From the NCBI GenBank assembly GCA_010909165.1, contig VJWM01000063.1:248001-312000 (forward strand): a DNA stretch of 64,000 nt. Direction: 5' to 3'. This DNA comes from Anthoceros angustus. Taxonomy: Eukaryota; Streptophyta; Anthocerotopsida; Anthocerotales; Anthocerotaceae. The position numbers and the translations under genes were made by a program. Below the pieces are notes generated by a model. That model made no database searches and had not been told where the DNA came from. It saw nothing but the letters and a program-made list of their open reading frames with translations. The stretch's first letter is position 1; every line of letters begins with the position of its first letter. Below are positions 12,680-21,500 of the stretch, piece by piece.

Positions 12680-13350
12680 TCCGTTCTGGTGTATCACAGG
12701 TCCAGGGTGGAGAAGAACTCATCAGCACAATCGTGTACCGCAGTATGTGCCACCAACTCCGAGGAACGTCAACCTATACTCTACATTACAGAGAAGTCCT
12801 CGGGTTCGACCACAAGTCTGTGCTACTGAAACGGTATCAAGGAAGCGGGCGGCTCGAGGCTTGTTCCATGTCCATGACTTGGGAGAGCATCAGGCACATA
12901 GTAATGCAGCTGCAGTGATGAGTTCTCTGCCCGCGAGAGGGAATGCAGTTGCCAGTGCATCCGGCAATGCATAAACTGTTCAGCATGAAGAATTCCAAAC
13001 TCCTATCCAACCGCATGCCAAAGCAACCAAAGTAGTTGATGATGATGCTGAAGTCTTTCAAAATGTCCGACCAGCAACATATCACCGCCGTTATGCGAGG
13101 CGATCACGGTGTAGCCCGGATCTAGTTTTCGGCGGCGGCGGTGTGCCTCAAGGAAGGCGAATGTGCATCATCTTTGGAAGATTCTAGAAAACCATGTTGT
13201 ACCAAACTATGCCTCCCCATCCTCTCAAAAGAAGCATTTCAAGAGGAGCGTCTACGGTTCCTAGATTTGGGAAGAGGAGAGCGGAGAGATACCTAGAGGC
13301 ACTTGTCGGCGGACTTGGAGTCAAGGTCATCGGAAAAGGTTCACACTTAT
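12680..13350 (+). mobile_element. Transposon unit, tandem copy 1
   Basis: This block is repeated at 13355-14005. Shared landmarks include ACGTCAACCTATACTCTACA, TCGAGGCTTGTTCCATGTCC, AATTCCAAACTCCTATCCAA and CTCAAAAGAAGCATTTCAAG. In the downstream copy the last landmark encodes part of a zinc-binding transposon-type protein. This copy is interrupted by stops and looks non-functional. Confidence 0.6.
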
Positions 13351-13354
13351 CTCA

Positions 13355-14005
13355 TGCACTCCGTTACGGTGTATCACAGTCGAGGTGGAGAAGAACTCAT
13401 CGACACTGTCGTGTACGGTATGTGCCACCAACTCAGGAACGTCAACCTATACTCTACATTACAGTCCTCGGGTTCGACCACAAGTCCGTAACTCAAACGG
13501 TATCAAGGGCGGCGGCTCGAGGCTTGTTCCATGTCCATGACTTGGGAGAGCATGGGGCACATAATGTTGTTGCGGTGATGAGTTCTCTGCGGAGGAATCA
13601 CGATTGCAGTGCATCCGGCAATGCATAATGAGCATGGAAGAATTCCAAACTCCTATCCAACCGCATGCCAAAGCAACCAGTAGTTGATGATGATCAAGTC
13701 TTTCAAAATGTCCACCAAGAACATATCACCGGCCGTTATGGGGGCGATCACGGTAGCCCTTTGGATCTAGTTTTGAGCGGCGGCGGTGTGCCTCTAAGGA
13801 AGGGCGAATGTGCATCTGTACTGGAAGATTCTAGAAAACCATGTTGTACCAAACTATGCCTCCCCATCCTCTCAAAAGAAGCATTTCAAGAGGAGCGTCT
13901 ACGGTTCCTGGATTTGGGAAGAGGAGAGCAGGAGAGATACCTAGAGGCACTTGTCCGGCCGGACTTGGAGTCAAGGTCATCGGAAAAGGTTCACACTTAT
14001 CTCAT
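13355..14005 (+). mobile_element. Transposon unit, tandem copy 2
   Basis: Direct repeat of 12680-13350. Differences concentrate at CAG/CTG sites: copy 1 ATGCAGCTGCAGTGATG corresponds to copy 2 ATGTTGTTGCGGTGATG, and copy 1 CACAGGTCCAGGGTGG to copy 2 CACAGTCGAGGTGG. The 3' half joins the longer coding frame at 13665-14336. Confidence 0.6.
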
Positions 14006-14336
14006 GCACCGCGCTCCGGTGAGGTGTTGGTTGAAAGCATTGAGGCATGTATTGCATAGGTTACATGGGTATGAAGAATTGAAGACCCGAGTCCTCCATG
14101 CGCGCCGTGGGATGGGTACAAGTCAAACTCCCACAAAAATCTTCGCACGCCCTTGGTGCACTTGCTTGGATGGACTCGACATTCCTGGGCTGCGGCTTCC
14201 CAATGTTGATGTATACAACTTGCACGATACTTTCACCAAGCTTGAAGTATGGACACTATACAAGCGGGGATGGCGCAAAATGGTTTGCGTTTCATATCGC
14301 TTACTTCCTAAGACTATGGAATCTTTCCGAGGGTGA
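13665..14336 (+). pseudogene. Zinc-binding transposon-type protein, damaged copy 1
   Basis: The 223-residue frame contains CCTKLCLPILSKEAFQEERL, followed by RFLDLGRGEQERYLEAL. The pattern C-C-x(3)-C, a helix with E-x-R-x-x-F, then E-R-x-x-(F/Y)-L, is what I associate with the N-terminal zinc-binding part of DUF7869-type proteins, a transposon-associated family in plants and animals. Downstream it reads LPNVDVYNLHDTFTKLEVW, but the frame is shifted relative to the better copy at 15577-16353, so conserved blocks lie in different frames. The family call is from memory of motif order and is moderate. It sits in a tandem array of similar units, so it is most likely a decayed transposon gene. Confidence 0.45.
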
Positions 14337-14519
14337 AAATCCCCAAATCAAATAGGTTCTCGACTTGTTCATTGTCTTGTGGATTGAAGTTTAACATTGA
14401 ACACGGACGTTCGAATTGAGCAAGGTAGGCCTTCTCAACAATCATTCGTTCGTTTTGGTTTCTTCCAACTTGATGGGTGGTGCGGGCATGTCGGCAATGC
14501 AGGCAGCGGGCACGGCACC

Positions 14520-14655
14520 GGTATCCACAAAGATATTGTGGGGCGCCCGGCGCAGCGTCACATTAATGGCGCGAGCAGCGCGTCCACAAAGATATTGTGG
14601 GCACGCGGCAGCCGGCGCGGCAGCGGCAAACCCCTCTAATATCTTTGTGGGACTG
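14520..14655. repeat. Short element bounded by CCACAAAGATATT inverted ends, copy 1
   Basis: Two direct CCACAAAGATATTGTGG motifs (about 14525 and 14583) are followed by an inverted AATATCTTTGTGG (about 14639). The outer pair forms a 13-bp terminal inverted repeat around a GC-rich core, like a very small nonautonomous element. The same three-part order recurs at 16216-16365. Confidence 0.55.
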
Positions 14656-15576
14656 GCGTGCTCGCGCGGTCGGCGCTATGCCCCAGGCGCTGGCCACAGA
14701 CATGGGGGCGCCGGCATGCGGTCACCGTTATCGGGTGGCGCGGCATGCGGCGCCAATGCGAGGTGAGGCGCGGCGAGCGGCGATAATGATGCCCGGCATC
14801 TTGCACGGGATTGGGCCGGTGGCGCCACCACGACGGTGTGGGGCGGCGCAAGTCGGTGCGAATGCAGGTGGGGCGCCGGCATGCGCGCCCACGTGATTGG
14901 CGCGGACGCACCACCATCGACCCGTGCGTGGCCCGGCCGGCCAGCGGCGGTGGGCGGCGGGCACCTCCGCACCCCGTGCCGCCTAACGCAAACTTAATGA
15001 GCCCCGCCATTGTCGCCCTGGCCACGCACCCGATCACGAGCCGAGGCATGGTGCATGCGGGCATGCCTCTCTTTCTTCCGGTGTCTCCCTTATCGGCACG
15101 GGCGTCGCTCTCTCCTCTCAACGGCTCCGTCCGCGCTCCTTTCAACGCCGTCCTTCCGCACGCTCACCGTCTGTGGTCTCAACTGTTTCCCCATCCCTGC
15201 TCTCCTTGCGCGCCAAAACGAACGCGTTTCAAGTATTTATAACCTAGTTCTAAATGAGTTCGAGGAGGAAGCTTGGCCAGATGCGATCGAGCAAGCGGCG
15301 GTAGTCTCTCAAAATTGTGATGTCGTGGATGGAACATTTGCCTCACACTCAAGTCACGGAACCGGGCCAGCATCTTCACCAAGGAGCATTTGTCATAGGC
15401 TCTAGGCAATCATCGAGGAAGATGAAAATGCACATGAATGTGAAGCGCACCCACATTCCTGGCCGAGTAGCAGCTGATTTTATTGCGGGTGAGAAAACAT
15501 AATCTATTACAGATGTTCAAAATGAGCAGACGGTGAGAGTTCGTGATCGAGTGCTTGGTGAGCAGTTGAGACCCAG

Positions 15577-16353
15577 ATGGGTGACCATAAGAGGAGGCGG
15601 GAGAGATACCTAGAGGCACTTGTCGGCGGACTTGGAGTCAAGGTCATCGGAAAAGGTTCACACTTATCTCATGCACGCGCTCCGGTGAGGTGTTGGTTGA
15701 AAGCATTCAGACGCATGTATTGCATAGGTTCTGTAAGGTATGAAGAATTGAAGACCAGAGTCCTCCGCAATGCGCCGTGGGATGGGTACAAGTCAAACTC
15801 CTGCCAAAAATCTTCGCACGCCCTTGGTGCACTTGCTTGGATGGACTCGACATTCCTGGAACTGGCAGAGCGGCTTCCCAATGTTGATGTATACAACTTG
15901 CCTGATACTTTCACCAAGCTTGAAGTATGGACACTATACAAACGGGGGATGGCGCAAAATGGTTTGCGTTTCATATCATACGCTTACTTCCTAAGACTAT
16001 GGGAACAGATCTTTCCGAGGGTGAAAATCCCCAAATCAAATAGGTTCTCGACTTGTTCATTGTGCGCTGGATTGAAGTTTAACATTCGGAACACGGACGT
16101 TCGAATTGAGCAAGGTAGGCCTTCTCAACAATCATTCGTGTTCGTTTTTGGTTTCTTCAATGATGGGTGGTGCGGGCTGGGCATGCTGCAGGCATGCGGG
16201 CATGCGGCACTGCCGGTGTCCACAAAGATATTGTGGGGCGCTGACGCGTCCGCAGCCATGTGTGTGGCGGCGGGCGCGCGCGTCCACAAAGATATTGTGG
16301 AGCAAGACGCGGCGGCGACAGCGTCCGGCAGCCGTGACGCAAACTCCCTCTAA
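15577..16353 (+). CDS. Zinc-binding transposon-type protein (DUF7869-like), best-preserved copy
   Basis: The frame has 258 residues. From about residue 90 it reads in order MDSTFLELAERLPNVDVYNL, FTKLEVWTLYKRGMAQNGLR, an aromatic LRLWEQIFPRVKIPK block and FSTCSLCAGLKFN. The motif W-x-x-x-F-P-x-V-x-I-P-K followed by C-x-x-C and L-K is the part I associate with DUF7869-type transposon proteins, where it precedes the catalytic-like domain. That domain is missing: after FNIRNTDVRIEQG a GTAGGC donor-like site occurs, and the frame runs on into GC-rich sequence. The N-terminal 30 residues come from a junction (GGAGGCGGGAGAGATACC near 15600) and are probably not original. It is likely one exon or a remnant. 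The activity of the family is not known to me. Confidence 0.45.
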   Translation: MGDHKRRRERYLEALVGGLGVKVIGKGSHLSHARAPVRCWLKAFRRMYCIGSVRYEELKTRVLRNAPWDGYKSNSCQKSSHALGALAWMDSTFLELAERLPNVDVYNLPDTFTKLEVWTLYKRGMAQNGLRFISYAYFLRLWEQIFPRVKIPKSNRFSTCSLCAGLKFNIRNTDVRIEQGRPSQQSFVFVFGFFNDGWCGLGMLQACGHAALPVSTKILWGADASAAMCVAAGARVHKDIVEQDAAATASGSRDANSL

Positions 16354-16365
16354 TATCTTTGTGGG
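16216..16365. repeat. Short element bounded by CCACAAAGATATT inverted ends, copy 2
   Basis: Same architecture as 14520-14655: two direct CCACAAAGATATTGTGG motifs (about 16220 and 16283) and one inverted AATATCTTTGTGG (about 16353). The core differs in length and sequence, so the conserved part is the ends. It lies at the same relative place in the second of two tandem units (13841-15560 and 15577-17230). Confidence 0.55.
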
Positions 16366-17389
16366 CCGGCTCTGCGCCCGCTGGGCGGTGGCCTTTATGC
16401 CCCACAGGGGCGCCGACCATTGAGCATGGTCGTGGGAAATCAGCTGCGTGTCGGTGGCGCCATGCCGAGCGATAGGGCGCCGGCTGGCGATAATACAGGG
16501 GCAGACCCGGCCCACGGCCCCGGATTACGCCACGCCACCTGATGTGGGGCGGCGCAAGTCGGTGCCGGGAATACGGTGGCGCGGCATGCCGCGCCCACGT
16601 GATTGGGCGCCGGACGCACCACCATCGACCCGTGCAGAAAGGCCACGGCCGCGGTGGGCCTCAGTGCACCTCCCACCCCGTCAGGCTACACGCCCTTAAT
16701 GAGCCACTGCATCGCCTGTGTACGCACCCGATCACGGAGAGGCATGAGGCGGCGTGCGGGCATGCCTCTCTTTCTTCGGTCTCCCTTATCGGCAGAGGCG
16801 TCCGCCTCTCCTCTCAACGCTCCGTCCGCGCTCCTTTCAACGCCGTCCTTCCGCACGCTCACCGTCTGTGGTCTCAACTGTTTCCCCATCCCTGCTCGTT
16901 CCTTGCGCGCCAAAACGAACGTTTCAAGTATTTATAACCTAGTTCTAAAGGCGTGAGTTCGAGGAGGAAGCTTGACGGCACGATCGAGCAAGCGGCTGAG
17001 TCTCTCCAAAATTGTGATGTCAGTGGATGGAACATTTGCCTCACACTCACGGAAGGCAAGCATCTTCACCAAAGGATGTCATAGGCTCTAGGCAATCATC
17101 GAGGAAGATGAAAATGCACATGAATGTGAAGCGCACACATTCCTCGTTGTGTAGGCTGATTTTATTGCGGGTGAGAAAACATAATCTATTACAGATATTC
17201 AAAATGAACAGAGAGTGAGAGTTCGTGATCGAAAGTGCTTGGTGAGCAATTGAGACCCAGATGGGTGACCATAAGAGGAGGCGGACGGGCCGTTGAGAGG
17301 AGGCATTTGAAAAGAAAGAAGCATGCCGCATGTCGGCCTCATGCCTCTCGGTTGCATAGTGCGTGGGCACCGGTGATGCGAATGGCGGG

Positions 17390-17492
17390 GCTCATTAAGT
17401 TTGCGTTAGCCTTAGGCGGCGCTCCGGCACACCCGGTAGCAGGCGCCGTCCTCCTCGGCCCGTCGCCTAAGGCTAACGCAAACTTAATGAGC
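17390..17492. repeat. Perfect 29-bp inverted repeat with 45-bp loop
   Basis: The left arm 17390-17418 (GCTCATTAAG to CCTTAGGCG) is the exact reverse complement of 17464-17492 (CGCCTAAGG to CTTAATGAGC). It is formed where the right end of one long-TIR element abuts the left end of the next. Single arms also occur at 14984-15009 and 18227-18254. Confidence 0.85.
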
Positions 17493-18254
17493 GTCACGCC
17501 CCTGTGGCCACGCACCCGATGCAGCCGAGGCATGAGGCCGGCATGCGGGCATGCCTCTTCCGGTGTCTCAAACAGCTGGTCCTCTCAACGGCTCCTCTCT
17601 CCTCTCAACGGCTCCGTCCGCGCTCCTTTCAACGCCGTCCCACTTTGCTCACCGTCTGTGGTCTCAACTGTTTCCCCATCCCTGTTCTCGTTCCTTATGC
17701 GCGCCAAGCAAACGTTTCAAGTATTTATAACCCGTTCTAATGCGCTCGATTCGGAGGAAGCTTGGCCAGATGCGATCGAGCTTGTAGTCTCTCCAAAATT
17801 GTGATGTCGGAATGGAACATTTGCCTCACACTCAAGTGCGAACCGGGCGCATCTTCACCAAAGGAGCATTTGTCATAGGGCATGTAGGCAATCATCGAGG
17901 AAGATGAAAATGCACATGAATGTGAAGCGCATTCCTGCTGACCGTGTAGCTGATTTTATTGCAGGTGAGAAAACATAATCTATTACAGTATGTTCAAAAT
18001 GAACAGGACAGTGAGAGTTCGTGATCGAGTGCTTGGTGAACAGATTGAGACCAGAGATGGGTGACCATAAAGAGGAGCGCGGACGGGCCGTTGAGAGGAG
18101 CGACGACGGACGCCCCGTTGCCGGAAAAGGAGACGGCGGAAAGAAAGAGAAGCATGCCCGCATGCCGGCCTCATGCCTCTCGGCTCTGCATCGGGGTGCG
18201 TGACCACACGGGCGATACGAATGGCAGGGCTCATTAAGTTTGCGTTAGCCTTAG
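17464..18254. mobile_element. About 0.79-kb nonautonomous element with about 230-bp terminal inverted repeats
   Basis: The left end (CGCCTAAGGCTAACGCAAAC onward) matches the reverse complement of the right end (to GCGTTAGCCTTAGGC) for about 230 bases, with small indels. Shared inner landmarks are GGCATGAGGCCGGCATGCGG, CCTCTCAACGGC and a TGGTCTCAA segment. The roughly 300-bp interior includes TTTCAAGTATTTATAA and ATTTTATTGCAGGTGAGAAA and has no long open frame. The structure is that of a Mutator-like or foldback-type MITE. Confidence 0.65.
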
Positions 18255-18263
18255 GCAGACGGG

Positions 18264-18362
18264 CTCCGGCGCACCCCAGCGCGGGGCGCCGTCCTCCTCC
18301 GGCGCACCCCAGCGTGGGGCGCCGTCCTCCTCCGGCGCACCCCAGCGCGGGGCGCCGTCCTC
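18264..18362. repeat. 33-bp tandem repeat, three copies
   Basis: The unit CTCCGGCGCACCCCAGCGCG (first 20 bases) repeats at 18264, 18297 and 18330, with one C-to-T change in the middle copy. The units abut the right end of the 17464-18254 element. Confidence 0.85.
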
Positions 18363-18599
18363 CTGGCGCCCGCTAGATGGGGGCGCCGGCATGTCTGGGT
18401 CCGTCTCGACGTTTTTCTCTGTGAATCTCGTAATATACATACACGGAGCCTCAAATAGAAGTCGTCCACTGCCAGATTGAGTACAAAACAGACTTGGTGA
18501 TCCCGATCAAGGACTCGCCCGCTACTACTCACGCGAAGCTGCCAAAAGTTGAGTGAACGTAGTGCCGTAATATATCGCCGGTGTCGCGGATTTCTACCC
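18363..18599. other. Spacer between transposon nest and PNPase 3' end
   Basis: No gene is recognised. It contains one more GGGGGCGCCGGCATG motif near 18380 and otherwise average-complexity sequence. It should include the 3' untranslated region of the PNPase gene, which ends at 18600 on the minus strand. No clear polyadenylation signal was picked out. Confidence 0.4.
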
Positions 18600-21500
18600 C
18601 TACAACTCGACTTCGGCCAACCTGTCCTCTGAAGCTGCAGTTGCCAGTTTTTTTGGCAACTGCTTTTCCGTTTCCCCTAATCTAACTGTGCCGGCATCAC
18701 CGTTGTCCCGGGCTCGTAAGTTGAGCTCCCTCTGTTTAGAGGTCTTCCTCCCCGTCTCTGTGCCAATGCTTGCGTCAGTCCGCCTTGTCCTCTTTACTCC
18801 CTCCGCGCGGGGTTGATCAGACTTCTTCGTCCCCGCACTTTGCTTCGTCCTCTTCGCTGCTCCCTCTCCCTCTGCTGCAGCTCGGGGTTGATCAGACTTG
18901 ATCCTTGTTTTTTTCTCTCCTTCTCCATCTGCTACCACTGGGGGTTGATCAGACTTGATCCTTGTTTTTTTCTCTCCTTCTCCATCTGCTACCACTGGGG
19001 GTTGATCAGACTTGATCCTTGTTTCTTTCTCTCCTTCTCCATCTGCTACCACTGGAGATTGATCAGCCTTGATCCTTGTTTTCTTCTCTCCTTCCCCATC
19101 TGCTACCATTGGGGGTTGAACAGACTTGATCCTTGTTTTCTTCTCTCCTTCTCCGTCTGCTACCAATGGGGGATGATGAGACTTGATCCTTGTTTTCTTC
19201 TCTCCTTCTCCATCTGCTACCAATGGGGCTTGATCAGACGTGTCTGTCCCCAAGCTTGTCTCACTTTGCTTCCTTTCTTCGGCTACCCCTGCGGGTTGAT
19301 CAGTCTGTCTTGTCCACACACGTGGATCACTTTGCTTCGGTTTCTTCTCCCCCTCTCCCCCGGCTGGTTGCTCGGGTGGCTCTGCAGGGAGAAGGGCTCG
19401 TCTACTCACCCGCAGCTGGCCTCGGGCATTGATCTGTAAATAAAGATGGTGCTTAGATCGGTTTCCACAAGACCGTGATGTGCATCAGGCTAGCGAGCAA
19501 GGACGTGTCAATTCACGGAAAAGGGAAGGAAGAACCTCAATCAGTTTGACATCTAAGCGATCACCCTCGTTTGCAACCTGCACAACATCAAAATCGCAGC
19601 AGGGGTTCAATATGTTAACAGACGACCTAGATCGCACTCAGAATGGAATTCACACTAAGAGGTACACACATCCTCGACTCTTGCAACCCGCCTCGTGCTC
19701 AGCTCGCTGATATGCAACAGTGCCTGCAACGGTCATCGTGTAGTTAGCAGTGTGTACGACCATGAAGCACAACAACCTTGCGAGAAACTGTATCACTTTG
19801 AAGGCGCATATAATGTATACACCTCACGTCCTGGAGCCAGTTCAACAAAGCAACCAAATGCGATAACTCTCTTCACGACACAGTTCCTGCAAAAACAAAG
19901 CTCATTCATTGTTCAGGTTCTTGCAGAGACACAACTAGTCCAGGAAGCACAAACAGTTTCACCAAACGAGATACCTGTATATCTGTCCAATAACAGGAAC
20001 CATTGTGAGCCCAGCTATTCTTGCTTTGGCGAGCAACAAGGATTCAGTGGATTTACCGCAGATAGATATCTGAGACACCAGACATTGGTCAGGCAAGATC
20101 CGGAAAAATTTGCCTGCATTTTTTAATGAAAGGGGCCATACTTACTGAGCCATCATCTTCTATGTCAATAGTATCCACCCCCGTCTCTTCAATGATACCC
20201 TTGACAGTTTTCCCACCAGGACCAATTACTATGTTCAACTTGTCCGAATCCACCTGCACCGTATGGAAAAGTTAATCGATGGCCAGGATAGCTCTGCTCA
20301 TATGCTATTGAAAACAGGTGTTCAGGCCTGGTATTCTTCGTATGTACCTTCATCATTTCAATTAAAGGGGCATATTTGGAAAGTGATCTTGCGGGTGGTG
20401 GAGAGCTTTTTGTCATCTCGGCTGCACCAGACGAGTACTGTCATCAGAACTTCCTGGTTTCAACCACAGCGGTGCTTTTATTTCTAGAATCAGCTAAAGC
20501 ATAATCCCACCAAGAATATGTTGTCTTCCTATCTTGGCTTGGGCAAGGGCCTTCTCTAAAATCTTTAAACTGATCCCTTCCACCTACATCACCAAACAGT
20601 CTGCTTTCTTCTGCTGCCATGGTACATAACAGACTTCCACAACGGACAACCCACACAGCACAGCGCTCACTCACCTTAATGTCCATTTGAAAAGCAGTTA
20701 TGCCAACTTCGTTCCCAGCAATCTGCACAGGACAATGAGTATCAATATGTCCGCAAACAGAAAGTAAAACCAGTAACTCTTAGGAACTCGCAGAAATAAC
20801 TAACCTTGAAATCCATATCACCCAACGCATCTTCTGAACCAAGAATGTCAGTCAAGATCACTGGTTCCCCATCACCCCCACACTCTCGTGTTTTAAGTAT
20901 CAGACCCATAGCCACTCCAGCAATGGGACCTTTTAAGGGAATACCAGCATCCAGCATCGCCAGGCAACCACCACAAACAGACGCCATGCTGAAAGACAAG
21001 GTAACAGCTGAAACGATGCAGGAAATATGCGAATTCATTGTGCAATGACAAAAGCTGCAGCATACTCAGTACAGCCATTTACCGTATAGGAGAAGCCAAC
21101 AATCTCACAACCAGCAAACCAGTTCACAACTGTGAGAAAGCACAAGGTTCGAACCTGGAGGATCCATTGCTCTCTGTGATTGTGCTTTCTACCCTGATTG
21201 TGTACGGGAACTCTATCTCTGATGGGAGAACTGGCTCAAGTGCCCTTTCGGCAAGGGTCCCATGTCCTATTTCTCGCCTTGTAGGTGCACCAATTCGTCC
21301 AGTTTCACCCACACACGAGGGGGGAAATGTATACTACAATCACGGATGACAGAATGTGGCAAAAGTTAGTGTTTGAAGACGCTTTCAGTAGTCATCATGC
21401 TCAAGCCAAACCCAGATTCCTCTAGAACAATGCCAGTTTGCTTATTTTCAGTTCAGAAGTCCACACGCGAACCCCATAATTCGCCCCTGCATAGCTGATG

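Larger units (their letters stand above)
14984..17418. mobile_element. Composite transposon with long inverted ends
   Basis: The left end begins with a GCCTAACGCAAACTTAATGAG block. The right end is its reverse complement (GCTCATTAAGTTTGCGTTAG, from 17390). Similarity continues inwards for roughly 180 bases on both sides, through GGCATGCGGGCATGCCTCTC-like and CTCCTCTCAACGGC-like segments. The interior holds the zinc-binding protein frame at 15577-16353 and a second internal copy of the left-end block near 16680-16880, so the element is nested or rearranged. Long inverted ends resemble Mutator-like elements, but no MULE transposase motif was found. Confidence 0.5.

Noticed and set aside
14984-18254. 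Classical LTR retrotransposon
   Set aside because: The long repeats are inverted, not direct, and no integrase or reverse transcriptase motif lies between them.
18813-19439. Plus-strand 208-codon frame rich in Leu, Phe and Cys over the PNPase tail
   Set aside because: It is the antisense shadow of the in-frame 57-bp repeats of the PNPase last exon; the minus strand has splice and domain support.
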